In this document: in pieces, positions 1-8,579 of the stretch | Layout: each line of letters opens with the position of its first letter | Numbering within the stretch: position 1 is the stretch's first letter | NCBI GenBank assembly: GCA_964637185.1 | Contig: CAZWVB010000001.1 | Coordinates: forward strand, 1 to 64,000 | Length of the DNA: 64,000 bases | Direction: 5' to 3' | DNA from: CAZSVP01 sp964637185 | Lineage (GTDB): Bacteria > Patescibacteriota > Saccharimonadia > CAILAD01 > BJGX01 | Notes under the pieces: generated by a model | The model's input: only the letters and a program-made list of their open reading frames with translations | Told to the model about the DNA's origin: nothing | Databases searched by the model: none | Program-made: the position numbers and the translations under genes

Positions 1-341
1 GAACTCACTCGAAATATCTTTCGGGTTCAGACAGTCCTCGAAATAGAGTCAAACTGTCACTAACTCTTTCTGATCTTCGAGAGCCGGAACTACAGACTTT
101 CTCCCGCCACTAAAGCAATCAGGAAGTGAAAGGTTATTGATGCTTCTGATCGCTGACCGCGAGTCTCTATCCTGAGTGCAGCGGCTAGATCAGAAAGACA
201 ATGTTCTTGAATACTCCTAGATTGTGTCCGTGGCGATGGGTTTTGCTCCGCTTTTGACCAAGCAAAAAGCGGATCGGCCACAAGGACGAAATCCTAGATC
301 TTTGGTCACAAAGAAGGAAGAAATGGTACAATTATAAGCAT
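1..341. other. Gene-poor leader region upstream of ftsA
   Basis: I see no convincing gene here. Two inverted repeats are visible: an 11-bp perfect pair TCTTTCTGATC (65-75) with GATCAGAAAGA (188-198), and an 8-bp pair CCGCTTTT (248-255) with AAAAGCGG (265-272). The long-range pairing could belong to a structured RNA, but I match it to no family. A promoter for the next gene lies at its end. Confidence 0.4.
302..332 (+). promoter_or_regulatory. Probable promoter of the ftsA-like gene
   Basis: TTGGTC (302-307) and TACAAT (327-332) with a 19-bp spacer. The -10 box ends only 9 bases before the ATG, so the transcript would be leaderless or nearly so; no Shine-Dalgarno sequence fits between them. 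Confidence 0.5.
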
Positions 342-1658
342 ATGAAGCTTCATATACCCAAACTTTCGGGCAAGAAAAAGGCCGGTAAATCGGCAGCCAA
401 GTCTGACGAACCTCAATATCTAGTATCGCTTGATATTGGTACAGAGTATGTCAAGGCGTTGATTGGGCAGGTGATGAGCCAGAAAGATCCCAAAACAGGC
501 AAGCAGCGTGAGGTAGTACAAATAGTGGGCGCGGGCAAACAGCGTCAGCGGCTGACTGATATGGCAGGCGGGGCAGTGACTGACATTGCCGGCGTGGTGG
601 AGAACTGTGATGCCGCACTACGCCAGGCCGAGGAGATGGCCGGTATAGTAGCCAAAGACACCGTAGTAGGTATCGCAGGTGAGCTAGTGCGTGGTGGTAC
701 CACGGCTGTTAGCTATCGCCGCAACAAGCCAGATATCAAGATCGATCAGCAAGAGTTGATGGACATAGTCGAGCGTATTCAAAAACAAGCCTTCGATGAA
801 GTGCGCAAACAGTTGAGCTGGGAGACCGGCAACAACGAGCTGGAGGTCAAACTAGTCAATGCTGCTATCGTCGATGTCACCATCGACGGCTATCGGGTAA
901 CCAATCCGGTTGGGTTTCAGGGGCGTGATGTGACTATCCAAGTCTTCAATGCCTTTGCACCGATGGTGCATCTGGGCGCACTGCAGACAGTGGCGGCTGA
1001 TCTGGATCTCAATCTAGTCAATATCGCAGCCGAGCCATTTGCGGTGGCCAAATCAGTTGGTACAGATGATAGTACAGAATTCAGTGCTATTTTTATCGAC
1101 ATCGGTGGTGGCACCTCTGATATCGCGGTGGTCAACAATGGTGGTGTCGAGGGTACACAGATGTTTGCTATCGGTGGACGTAGCTTTACCAAGCGGCTGG
1201 CCAACGAGTTTGGGATAAGTTTTGATGAAGCTGAAGAGCTCAAACTCAAGCATGCTGCCGGTAAGCTTAGCGAAACCCAGTCTCGTCAGATCACCAAAGC
1301 GCTGGACACTGATGTTGAGACTTGGCTAAGCGGCGTGGAGTTGGCACTAAGTGAGTTTGACCATCTGGAGCATCTACCTACTCGTATTATGCTTTGTGGT
1401 GGTGGCTCAGGCCTGCCAGAGATCAAACACGCGCTCAATGAAACCGACTGGCACAAAGGTTTGCCATTTGTACGCAAGCCCAACATAAGTTTTGTGATGC
1501 CCAAAGATGTCAATCACGTGGTGGATAATACCGATAGTCTAGATAGCCCGCAGGATATTACCCCGATGGGATTGGCCAATCTCGGACTGGATGTGGTGGG
1601 TAGTGAATCAATCGGTGAATCAGTTCTGCAGCGGTTGAGTCGCACACTGTCTCTATAA
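342..1658 (+). CDS. ftsA: Cell division protein FtsA-like actin-fold ATPase
   Basis: A 438-aa member of the FtsA/PilM actin-like family. In FtsA this fold anchors the FtsZ ring to the membrane. Visible motifs: phosphate-1 LDIGTEYVKALIG (about residues 30-42), phosphate-2 FIDIGGGTSDIAVV (about 250-264) and the adenosine motif CGGGSGLPEI near 350. The segment around 110-150 fits the FtsA 1C (SHS2) subdomain. The extreme C-terminus (SVLQRLSRTLSL) could be a short amphipathic membrane-targeting helix. The basic N-terminal extension of about 20 residues is an addition. No ftsZ lies next to it in the window; PilM is the alternative, but no pilus genes are nearby. Confidence 0.8.
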   Translation: MKLHIPKLSGKKKAGKSAAKSDEPQYLVSLDIGTEYVKALIGQVMSQKDPKTGKQREVVQIVGAGKQRQRLTDMAGGAVTDIAGVVENCDAALRQAEEMAGIVAKDTVVGIAGELVRGGTTAVSYRRNKPDIKIDQQELMDIVERIQKQAFDEVRKQLSWETGNNELEVKLVNAAIVDVTIDGYRVTNPVGFQGRDVTIQVFNAFAPMVHLGALQTVAADLDLNLVNIAAEPFAVAKSVGTDDSTEFSAIFIDIGGGTSDIAVVNNGGVEGTQMFAIGGRSFTKRLANEFGISFDEAEELKLKHAAGKLSETQSRQITKALDTDVETWLSGVELALSEFDHLEHLPTRIMLCGGGSGLPEIKHALNETDWHKGLPFVRKPNISFVMPKDVNHVVDNTDSLDSPQDITPMGLANLGLDVVGSESIGESVLQRLSRTLSL

Positions 1659-1689
1659 TGCAAAACCCGCCCACCCGGCAGATTTTGCA
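1659..1689. terminator. Hairpin after the ftsA-like gene
   Basis: TGCAAAA (1659-1665) pairs with TTTTGCA (1683-1689) around a GC-rich core. It lies between converging genes, so it may terminate both directions. Confidence 0.45.
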
Positions 1690-1708
1690 GCAGGTGAGCG
1701 GCAGTGAG

Positions 1709-2050
1709 TCAGGCGACCTGGAACTGTTTCACCACCTCGGCGACTCGATCTTCTAACTCTCTGGTGTCGGGCGGAGATGTGGGGTCGATCTTCCTCGCGT
1801 GATAGTACCACACTGTCACATTCAGATTGTTCTGATTGATCGTGACGTGGCAGTCTAGCTCTGCTAGAACGCGTCGAAGTGACTTGAGGAGAGCTACACC
1901 AGCTTCAGTCAGGTGCTTGTCTTCGTCTATACTCATGACGCTCATGAGCGGCAAAGACATGGCTTGACACTGCTGTATCAACCTCCCGCCGTTGAACCCA
2001 TCGAACTTCATGTGGAAGGCTGGGATTTCGAAATACCATGTGGCCTGCAT
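1709..2050 (-). CDS. Small orphan protein of unknown function
   Basis: 113 aa, not recognised. It has no signal peptide, membrane segment or cysteine motif; it looks like a small cytosolic alpha/beta protein (VTINQNNLNVTVWYYHARK) ending in a helix. A GGAGG Shine-Dalgarno lies just upstream of the ATG, and a good promoter (TTGACT, 17 bp, TATTAT) lies about 50 bases further up. It is transcribed against ftsA and slightly GC-richer than the flanking genes. It belongs to the set of Shine-Dalgarno-led small orphans on this backbone. Confidence 0.65.
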   Translation of the reverse strand: MQATWYFEIPAFHMKFDGFNGGRLIQQCQAMSLPLMSVMSIDEDKHLTEAGVALLKSLRRVLAELDCHVTINQNNLNVTVWYYHARKIDPTSPPDTRELEDRVAEVVKQFQVA

Positions 2051-2101
2051 GCCACCTCCTTATTGGTGCGAGTCTCGAACTGTTCGAAACAATTGATCGA
2101 T

Positions 2102-2130
2102 ATAATACTATGTTATTCAATTAAAGTCAA
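2102..2130 (-). promoter_or_regulatory. Sigma-70-type promoter of the 1709-2050 gene
   Basis: On the minus strand: TTGACT (2125-2130), a 17-bp spacer, and TATTAT (2102-2107). It drives a leadered mRNA with a GGAGG ribosome binding site. Confidence 0.65.
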
Positions 2131-2210
2131 TACATGGAGGTTTCGTCACATTTAGTAGGCCCAGCTCGTTATTACTGAGCAGCAACCCTGCAAGGATAAG
2201 GTTTTTAGGC

Positions 2211-2216
2211 TATAAT
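2211..2216 (+). promoter_or_regulatory. -10 box TATAAT, leaderless arrangement
   Basis: A perfect TATAAT ends 9 bases before the ATG at 2226, leaving no room for a Shine-Dalgarno site. Confidence 0.55.
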
Positions 2217-2225
2217 AATTTCCAA

Positions 2226-3824
2226 ATGACCCCAGACATACTCTATCTCGACAACGACACCGAAATCACTGAGGCGATTGAAAAACTCAAGGCCGCCAAG
2301 GGCCAAGAAGTCCGTGTAGTAGCACCAGCTCGTTCGGGACTGATGCAAAGCGCGGTCAATCTCAAGCTACTCAAAAAAGCCGCACACGATAGCAACAAAG
2401 ATCTGGTACTAGTCACTACAGACAAGGCTGCTACTGGGCTAGCTGGCATGCTCGGGCTCATGGTGGCCCGCAATGTCAAAGCCGACGCTGCGGTGCCAGA
2501 GGCCGATGCTGCGCCAGTGCATCCAAGCCATGAGCCGACTGTGATCGATGACAGCAAGCCCACAAAATCCAAGCCGTCAGATGCAGATGATTTGCCAATC
2601 AAATCCAATCTTCCCAAAGATAGGGTGGTCACTGACAGCGACAAACCGCAGAAAGCCAAATCTCCCAAAGTCCCCAATTTTGGAGGTCTCAACAAGAAAA
2701 TGGCTTGGGTGGCGATTGGTATCGGCGCTTTACTAGTGTTTGTGCTGACATATATCTTCCTGCCTACCGCTACGATCAATGTCCAGGCCAACGCCAAAAA
2801 GTTGCCTTTGAACTTTCGATTTACCTCTGATGCTAGTACTACCAAGAGTGATTATGGCGCCGGCATAGTCGCAGCCCAAAAGCTCGAGAGCACCAAAGAC
2901 ACCCAGGTGAGCTTTACCGCCACTGGTCAAAAAGATGTTGGCAATAAGGCCACTGGCACGGTGACGGTCAAGAATTGTGATGATACCAGCACTCACAATC
3001 TCGCTGCTGGCTCTACTATGACAGCTAGTGGCAAGGCTTTTACGACCAATTCATCTGTCACTATACCGGCTGGTACGGCCGGTGGAGGGGTAGTCAACTG
3101 CAGCAGTGGTGTCGACGTTGGAATCACAGCTAGCCAAAACGGCGATAGTTACAACTTGAACGGCGCTACCTTTGCTATCAGTGGTTTTTCAAACTTGTAC
3201 AAGGCCACTGGCTCGACTTCGGGCGGTAGTAGTAAGGTCGTGACGGTAGTGAGTAGTGACGATGTCAAAAAAGCCACTCAACAGGCTCAAGGCCAAATGG
3301 GCAGCAATATGAAACAAGATCTGATCAACAAAGCAGGTGATCAGTATTATGTCTTCGAGGATTCATTCAAATCCGATACAGTCAGTGCCACCCCGTCTGT
3401 TGCTGAGGGGTCGGAAGCCACGAGCAATGTCACTTTGACACTGAAGGTCAAAAACACTGCCTTTGCCGTACTCAAAAAGGAGCTAAACGCATTGTTTGAG
3501 GCGCAAGCCAAAAAACAACTAAGCTCGGATCAGCAAATATATCAAAGCGGCTATGAGGATGCCAAATATAGTAATTTCAAACAAAATGGCGACACCATGC
3601 AAATTCAAGCCGACACCACGACCTATTATGGCGACCAGATCGATACAGCGGCGATTGCACGCGAGTCTGCTGGCAAACCCAAGAAAGCTGTCAGTGACAT
3701 AGCCAAGACCAAGAGTGAACAAGTCACTGGCGCCACTGTCGACTCTACGCCAGCGCTCATGCCATTCACGCCACTGCTGAGTAGTCGGATAAAAGTCAAG
3801 ATAGATGTCTCTACCAGCCAATAA
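2226..3824 (+). CDS. Baseplate J/gp47-like single-pass membrane protein
   Basis: 532 aa. The N-terminal about 85 residues form a cytoplasmic alpha/beta domain, followed by a low-complexity Lys/Pro/Asp linker (to about 150), one transmembrane helix (about 159-181, GIGALLVFVLTYIFLP) and a large extracytoplasmic part. The outer part has a beta-rich segment of the type annotated as baseplate J/gp47-like in CPR genomes (TGTVTVKN, VTIPAGTAGGG, YNLNGATFAISG). The role is unknown; a surface apparatus is the usual guess. Its stop overlaps the start of ruvX by 20 bases, so the two are probably co-transcribed with mltG. Confidence 0.6.
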   Translation: MTPDILYLDNDTEITEAIEKLKAAKGQEVRVVAPARSGLMQSAVNLKLLKKAAHDSNKDLVLVTTDKAATGLAGMLGLMVARNVKADAAVPEADAAPVHPSHEPTVIDDSKPTKSKPSDADDLPIKSNLPKDRVVTDSDKPQKAKSPKVPNFGGLNKKMAWVAIGIGALLVFVLTYIFLPTATINVQANAKKLPLNFRFTSDASTTKSDYGAGIVAAQKLESTKDTQVSFTATGQKDVGNKATGTVTVKNCDDTSTHNLAAGSTMTASGKAFTTNSSVTIPAGTAGGGVVNCSSGVDVGITASQNGDSYNLNGATFAISGFSNLYKATGSTSGGSSKVVTVVSSDDVKKATQQAQGQMGSNMKQDLINKAGDQYYVFEDSFKSDTVSATPSVAEGSEATSNVTLTLKVKNTAFAVLKKELNALFEAQAKKQLSSDQQIYQSGYEDAKYSNFKQNGDTMQIQADTTTYYGDQIDTAAIARESAGKPKKAVSDIAKTKSEQVTGATVDSTPALMPFTPLLSSRIKVKIDVSTSQ

Positions 3825-4233
3825 GCTATCCCAATCAATCCTGGCTTTTGACTATGGTACAAAACGGGTTGGTGTAGCTCACAAGCCAGCCGGTTCGCAA
3901 CAAATCACTGTGGTCACAACTCTAGCCCAAGACGATCAATTCTGGCCTTCACTACGTGCTCTGTTACGACGGTTTGGGCCTGATCAACTAGTGATAGGCT
4001 GGCCTCGTAACAGCGATGCCGACATTACGGCCCAGACTGCACTAGCTGAGCAATTCGCTAAAGAGGTGGCCCAGCGCACCCAGCTACCGGTACAGCTAGT
4101 AGATGAGTTTGATAGCACCCAACGCGCCCAAAAATTATTACCAAAAGGATTGTCAGTGCGCCGAGCTCGTGACATGATTGATCAATATGCCGCCCAAGTT
4201 ATCCTCCAAGACTATCTTGAAGAAAACAGCTAA
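3805..4233 (+). CDS. ruvX: RuvX/YqgF family RNase H-fold nuclease
   Basis: 142 aa, the usual family size. YqgF/RuvX proteins are RNase H-fold enzymes linked to pre-16S rRNA 5'-end processing and Holliday-junction-like resolution. Visible: FDYGTKRVGVA (about 15-25, acidic residue D16), VIGWP (63-67), VDEFDST (acidic D100/E101) and the C-terminal DMIDQYAAQVILQDYL with D126. It overlaps the previous gene by 20 bases and the next by about 47, so it is translated within one operon. Confidence 0.85.
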   Translation: MSLPANKLSQSILAFDYGTKRVGVAHKPAGSQQITVVTTLAQDDQFWPSLRALLRRFGPDQLVIGWPRNSDADITAQTALAEQFAKEVAQRTQLPVQLVDEFDSTQRAQKLLPKGLSVRRARDMIDQYAAQVILQDYLEENS

Positions 4234-5248
4234 CTCGCGCCACAAAAAGCAGCGTTCTTCACTAGCTTATGTTGTGATAGGAGCGGTGTTTGTATTGATC
4301 ACCATACTACTCATAGTATTTATGGCTTTACTGTACTTGCCATACAACGCTAGCAGCAGTCAAAAGCAACGTATCCAGATACCAGCTCAGTCTTCGGCCG
4401 AGCAAGTTGGTAGTTTGCTCGAGCAAAACAGGCTCGTGCGCAGTGGCTGGCTATTTGCTACCTTCGTAACCATATCGGGTCAGCGCAACAAATTACAACC
4501 AGGTGTATATCTGCTGAGTGCCGATCAAAATATACCCAACATTGCAGATCAGATAGCTAGTGGCGACTTCGCACGCGTCCAGTTAGTAGTGCCAGAGGGA
4601 TTTACGGTCCGTGATATAGCGGCGCGTTATGCCAAACTCGGTCTAGGGAGCGCGGATAGCTTCTTGCAAGCTGCACGGGCGCAACTTGGTAGCCCTTTTG
4701 TGGTGTCGACTGGCGCTACCAGCACTGTTGAAGGTTTGTTGCAGCCAGCTACCTACAAGGTAGGTATCGACGATAGTGCCGACCAAGTGGTGTATACAAT
4801 GCTTAATTCCTTTCAGAAGCAAAACTGGCCGTTGCTACAATCTGGAGTCATACCCCAAGGACTGTCACCATACCAGGCGCTAACCTTGGCTTCGATAGTA
4901 GAGAGAGAGGCCAATACAACAGCCGATCGTAAGCTAGTCGCTGGCGTCCTGTACAATCGCCTAGCGCGCGGCATGAAGCTTGAAAGTGATGTGACCGTCA
5001 ACTATGCTACTGGCCGCAATAACACCACTCCACAAGATGTGTTGATCAACTCACCTTACAATACCTACAAGATAGCCGGCTTGCCGCCATCTCCCATCAA
5101 CAATCCCAGCTCGGATGCGATTGAAGCAGTGCTACGGCCAACCAACAGCGACTATATATTCTTCATAGCCGACAAGCAGGGCAACCTGCATTTTGCCAAA
5201 AACTTATCTGAACACCAACAAAACATCAAAAAGTACCTGGAAAACTAA
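4187..5248 (+). CDS. mltG: Endolytic murein transglycosylase MltG
   Basis: 353 aa from the ATG at 4187 (an in-frame TTG lies at 4178). MltG cleaves nascent glycan strands at the membrane and so terminates peptidoglycan polymerisation. The N-terminus is basic and cytoplasmic, followed by one transmembrane helix (about 28-53), a LysM-like segment, and the YceG catalytic domain with EGLLQPATY and the catalytic Glu in ASIVEREA (about residue 239). The yqgF-mltG pairing is common in bacteria. Confidence 0.88.
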   Translation: MPPKLSSKTILKKTANSRHKKQRSSLAYVVIGAVFVLITILLIVFMALLYLPYNASSSQKQRIQIPAQSSAEQVGSLLEQNRLVRSGWLFATFVTISGQRNKLQPGVYLLSADQNIPNIADQIASGDFARVQLVVPEGFTVRDIAARYAKLGLGSADSFLQAARAQLGSPFVVSTGATSTVEGLLQPATYKVGIDDSADQVVYTMLNSFQKQNWPLLQSGVIPQGLSPYQALTLASIVEREANTTADRKLVAGVLYNRLARGMKLESDVTVNYATGRNNTTPQDVLINSPYNTYKIAGLPPSPINNPSSDAIEAVLRPTNSDYIFFIADKQGNLHFAKNLSEHQQNIKKYLEN

Positions 5249-5309
5249 TATTATTGGCTCTACAGAGCCAAAATATACCACTTGACGCTGGTTTGGCAGC
5301 CGTGCTAAA

Positions 5310-5500
5310 CTCGTGAACGTACCATTACCAAGGGTAAGCGTTTTACCAGATATAGACAGATACGCTTAACGGTGTGTAGTGTGCCTGTGATACCTTATCA
5401 GCTCAAAGGGGTCTAACATAGTTAGGTCGAATCCCCCGGTCCGTTTTTTTGACGGAGAAGGATAAGCCACAGACAGTTTCTAGGCATAAATAACAGCCTA
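5310..5500 (+). promoter_or_regulatory. Structured 5' leader of the LysM-CHAP hydrolase, candidate riboswitch
   Basis: The 280-base region before the hydrolase holds several nested hairpins: GGGG paired with CCCC around a CTAAC/TTAG stem (about 5407-5436), TCCGT/ACGGA around a T-run, and CTAGGC/GCCTAG just before an AAGGAGA ribosome binding site. Long structured leaders before peptidoglycan hydrolases are often c-di-AMP (ydaO) riboswitches, but I cannot match the ydaO consensus base for base. Confidence 0.35.
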
Positions 5501-5528
5501 GAAGGAGATCTTTATTAGTAGAAAAGTC

Positions 5529-6695
5529 ATGGGATTGCCTCTACAAGTGCGCAAGGAAAATTTTTCTAGCGTGGGGCAGACACAAAACTTTTCACAAACA
5601 AAAAGCCAGACGAGTGAGGCTATCGCCTCTCCCAATAGCCAGACAGACTCGGTCTCCAAACCAAGCCGAGTAGTGACTGTTGTCGATCGTTTGAAACCAC
5701 GCAAGGGTATCTTGCGCTATGGTTTGCATGCCGCTCTTATCGCAGGAGTGGGGATTTGTGTACTATCCGGTACTGTCAACTCCCAATCAGATCTAGCCAA
5801 CAAGAAAAGCGGCAATGACGAGACCTCTCTGATCGCTGCAAGTGCATTGCTTCAAGATGGTAGTAGCGTATTGGGTCGCGAGGTCAGCAACAAAGCCAAA
5901 GATGCTAGCGGCAACGACCTGACCACTGCAGGTGATGACTTTCTAAGTAGCAAAACCCCAGTATTATCGTCCGGCGCACCAAGTCGCGACATCATGACTT
6001 ACAAGGTCAAAGACGGTGATACACTGAGCTCGCTTAGCCAAAAATTCAGCATCACCACTGATACGATCAAGTGGGCCAATGGTATCGATGATGAAAATGC
6101 TATCAAGCCAGGTGCTAGTCTAGTAATACTGCCGGTCAATGGTATTTTGCACACCGTATCTGATGGCGATAGCATGGACAGCATTGCTGGACGATATCAA
6201 GCTACTGCCAGTCTGATAGATAGTTTTAATGGCCTAGGCGGCAAAGTCCCCGCTACCGGCACCAAGATAATTGTACCGGATGGTATCAAGGTATCTGCGC
6301 CAGCAGCTGTGACGGCTCAGATTGCTGCTACCAACGCCGGCCCAGCTAAGAGTACCGGGTTTAGTATCCCCAATCTCAGTGGCCCAGGCAGCATTGGCAA
6401 TAGTTATTCCTATGGTTACTGTACTTGGTACGTAGCCAGCCGCCGTGCCGTACCAGGCAACTGGGGCAATGCCTATAGCTGGCTCTCGGCTGCTCGTGCT
6501 GCTGGCTACGCTACAGGTGGTGCACCACGAGCCGGGGCAGTGGCTTGGGAAGGTGGCCATGTAGCCTATGTAGAATCAGTCAATGGTGACGGTACCGTCA
6601 CTGTTTCGGAGATGAATTTTTGGGGCAACGGCGGCGGCTGGGGACGACGCAGTTACCGCACTACCGCAGCTGGTCATTTCCAGTACATCTACTAA
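5529..6695 (+). CDS. LysM-CHAP peptidoglycan hydrolase, membrane anchored
   Basis: 388 aa. A cytoplasmic N-terminus is followed by one membrane segment (about 63-82), two LysM peptidoglycan-binding repeats (about 157-202 and 207-250), a Ser/Ala linker and a C-terminal CHAP amidase/endopeptidase domain (about 290-388). The CHAP catalytic residues are visible: Cys298 in YGYCTWYVA, His344 in GGHVAYV, and an acidic/Asn partner in VSEMNF (361-363). It probably remodels the cell wall during growth or when interacting with the host cell. It has its own structured leader and no operon partner. Confidence 0.85.
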   Translation: MGLPLQVRKENFSSVGQTQNFSQTKSQTSEAIASPNSQTDSVSKPSRVVTVVDRLKPRKGILRYGLHAALIAGVGICVLSGTVNSQSDLANKKSGNDETSLIAASALLQDGSSVLGREVSNKAKDASGNDLTTAGDDFLSSKTPVLSSGAPSRDIMTYKVKDGDTLSSLSQKFSITTDTIKWANGIDDENAIKPGASLVILPVNGILHTVSDGDSMDSIAGRYQATASLIDSFNGLGGKVPATGTKIIVPDGIKVSAPAAVTAQIAATNAGPAKSTGFSIPNLSGPGSIGNSYSYGYCTWYVASRRAVPGNWGNAYSWLSAARAAGYATGGAPRAGAVAWEGGHVAYVESVNGDGTVTVSEMNFWGNGGGWGRRSYRTTAAGHFQYIY

Positions 6696-6841
6696 GTCGG
6701 CAGTTTACTGTTCGGATTGCGGCGTTGCCTATCTTCGCAACTCCTTCAACGTACAGGTAAGTACGTCTCAGGTCGTCGCTTGTTGGCACCTTGCATTCCA
6801 CACCAGTAAAATCTGCCTTATCCACATGTATTAAAACAACG

Positions 6842-6864
6842 AACCCCGCCACAACGGCGGGGTT
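6842..6864. terminator. Strong hairpin AACCCCGCC / GGCGGGGTT
   Basis: A perfect 9-bp GC-rich stem (6842-6850 with 6856-6864) with a short loop, lying between the converging hydrolase gene and the 6956-7243 gene. Confidence 0.65.
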
Positions 6865-6955
6865 CGTTGTTGTAGCGGGGCGATAGGTGGGCAATATCAG
6901 GGATAGATGCGGCTAGGGGGCTACACCCTCGGGGGTGGCAAGTACGCCAGCGGCA

Positions 6956-7243
6956 TCACAGCCGAAGACCTGCGGCTCGCATGCGCGGTGGTTTGGTCTG
7001 CCCACCGTAGATGGGATCGGGCCTGATCGGCAACCCTCCCGCTTTCTCTGCTGCCAGCATCAGCATGGCAACATCCTGCGGGTCGTGGTCGGAGCAGTTC
7101 GCTCGAAAGGTCACAACGACCCGCCGATCTTCGATCTCCACCTTGAGTACCCCTGCCTGTGCCTCGAGCCAAGGTTCGACACGAATGCGCCAGTTGGTGT
7201 CATCGAGGAAGCTGACATCCTCAAAGGTCATTACGATGTACAT
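6956..7243 (-). CDS. Small orphan protein of unknown function
   Basis: 95 aa, not recognised. The sequence alternates beta-like stretches (VLKVEIEDRRVVVTFRA) with a helix, suggesting a small alpha/beta cytosolic fold; the C-terminus is basic. The ATG follows GGGAG. Its promoter (TTGACA, 17 bp, GATAAT on the minus strand) overlaps the divergent obg promoter and the first bases upstream of obg. It is GC-richer than its neighbours. Confidence 0.6.
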   Translation of the reverse strand: MYIVMTFEDVSFLDDTNWRIRVEPWLEAQAGVLKVEIEDRRVVVTFRANCSDHDPQDVAMLMLAAEKAGGLPIRPDPIYGGQTKPPRMRAAGLRL

Positions 7244-7295
7244 CTGGAATCTCCCAGTTCAAGGTGCAAGGGATAGCCCCTCACATGGTGGTGCA

Positions 7296-7324
7296 ATTAT
7301 CCGATATTTATGGTATAATGTCAA
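7296..7324 (-). promoter_or_regulatory. Promoter of the 6956-7243 gene, overlapping the obg promoter
   Basis: On the minus strand: TTGACA (7319-7324), 17-bp spacer, GATAAT (7296-7301). The -35 box overlaps the obg -10 box at 7314-7319, so the two divergent promoters should compete. Confidence 0.6.
7314..7319 (+). promoter_or_regulatory. -10 box TATAAT of obg, leaderless arrangement
   Basis: A perfect TATAAT ends 6 bases before the obg ATG (7326). Confidence 0.55.
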
Positions 7325-7325
7325 G

Positions 7326-8579
7326 ATGTTTGCAGATAAGGTAACAATTGAAGTGGCAGCTGGCAAAGGTGGCGATGGCCGCAATAGCTTTTTTCGCGAG
7401 ATAAGCCGTGTTGGTCCGGACGGTGGCGATGGTGGCAATGGTGGCGATGTAATTGCTGTGGCTGATCACAACACCAATACACTATCCAAATACCGTACCA
7501 ACAAGCAGTGGCGGGCGGAGGATGGCGTGGTCGGCGGGCCCAACCGTAGTCGTGGCGCTCGGGGTGCTGATGTGGTGTTCAAGGTGCCACCAGGTACAAT
7601 CATTTACAACGGTGATCATCTGATGGCCGATCTGACTACTGATGGTCAGCAAGCTGTGGTGGCCAAAGGTGGCCGTGGCGGCTTTGGTAATTCTCATTTT
7701 CGCAGCTCGGTACGCCAAGCACCCAAGTTTGCTGAGCTCGGCGAGCCCGGTGAGACCCACGAATTGACACTCGAGCTCAAGCTTGTAGCCGATGTTGGCC
7801 TGGTCGGGCTGCCCAATGCTGGCAAAAGTACCTTACTGTCAGTGGTCAGCAATGCTAAGCCCGAGATAGCTAATTATCCGTTTACCACATTGGTGCCCAA
7901 TCTGGGCGTAGTGGATGTGGATGATCACAGCTTCCTCATGGCTGATATACCAGGTCTGATCGAAGGCGCTAGCCATGGCAAAGGCCTGGGTGACGAATTC
8001 TTGCGCCATGTGGAGCGCACACAGTTACTGCTGCACCTGGTGGACGCTGCATCTGAAGACGTGGCCGCGGATTATCTCACCATCCAGCAAGAACTCCATG
8101 ATTACAAGGTGGATCTATCTGATCGGCCTCAAATCATAGTCCTAACCAAGATCGATGCTGTCGCCTCAAGCGAGCTTAAGAAAAAAGTAGCTGCACTGTC
8201 TAAAGCAGCCAACTGCCGACCAAGCGCAGTTTTTCAGATCTCAGCTGTGGCCAAGCAGGGGATGACAGAACTGATGCGTCAGGTAGTGGCCCAGCTACAA
8301 GAAATTATTCCAGTTGAGTCTGATCTACCAGTCGAGGCCATGCCTGTGATTCGACTCGATGACAGCAAGGCATGGCAGGTTGAGCAGGTTGGTGGCAAGT
8401 TTGTGATAAGCGGTGAAGACATCGAGGGTTTTGGGCGTCGCACCAACCCAGATCAGTATCAGGCGGTACAGCGGCTGATGGACATACTGCGGCGTCGGGG
8501 AGTCATCCGGGAGATCGAGAAACTTGGTGGCCAGCCAGGCGATAAGCTAGAGATAGCCGGCAAGGAATTTGAGCTGTGA
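7326..8579 (+). CDS. obg: Obg family GTPase
   Basis: 417 aa. Obg/CgtA is an essential GTPase of 50S ribosome assembly. The glycine-rich Obg fold is clear at the N-terminus (GKGGDGRNSFFRE, GPDGGDGGNGGDV), then the G domain: G1 GLPNAGKST (about 160-168), G3 DIPGLIEGA, G4 TKID. A C-terminal OCT domain follows (about 340-417). The ATG at 7326 starts exactly at the conserved MFADKV and lies 6 bases after TATAAT; the frame is open further upstream but that part is not Obg-like. Its stop overlaps the next gene by 4 bases. Confidence 0.93.
   Translation: MFADKVTIEVAAGKGGDGRNSFFREISRVGPDGGDGGNGGDVIAVADHNTNTLSKYRTNKQWRAEDGVVGGPNRSRGARGADVVFKVPPGTIIYNGDHLMADLTTDGQQAVVAKGGRGGFGNSHFRSSVRQAPKFAELGEPGETHELTLELKLVADVGLVGLPNAGKSTLLSVVSNAKPEIANYPFTTLVPNLGVVDVDDHSFLMADIPGLIEGASHGKGLGDEFLRHVERTQLLLHLVDAASEDVAADYLTIQQELHDYKVDLSDRPQIIVLTKIDAVASSELKKKVAALSKAANCRPSAVFQISAVAKQGMTELMRQVVAQLQEIIPVESDLPVEAMPVIRLDDSKAWQVEQVGGKFVISGEDIEGFGRRTNPDQYQAVQRLMDILRRRGVIREIEKLGGQPGDKLEIAGKEFEL

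Noticed and set aside
90..281. 63-codon minus-strand frame in the first 341 bases
   Set aside because: No ribosome binding site, no protein-like pattern, overlaps the inverted repeats; probably chance.
5310..5500. Firm call of a c-di-AMP (ydaO) riboswitch
   Set aside because: Context fits but I cannot align the conserved ydaO segments; left as a structured leader.
7011..7325. Longer N-terminus for Obg
   Set aside because: It overlaps the opposite-strand small gene and promoter; Obg proteins start at the MFADKV-type sequence at 7326.
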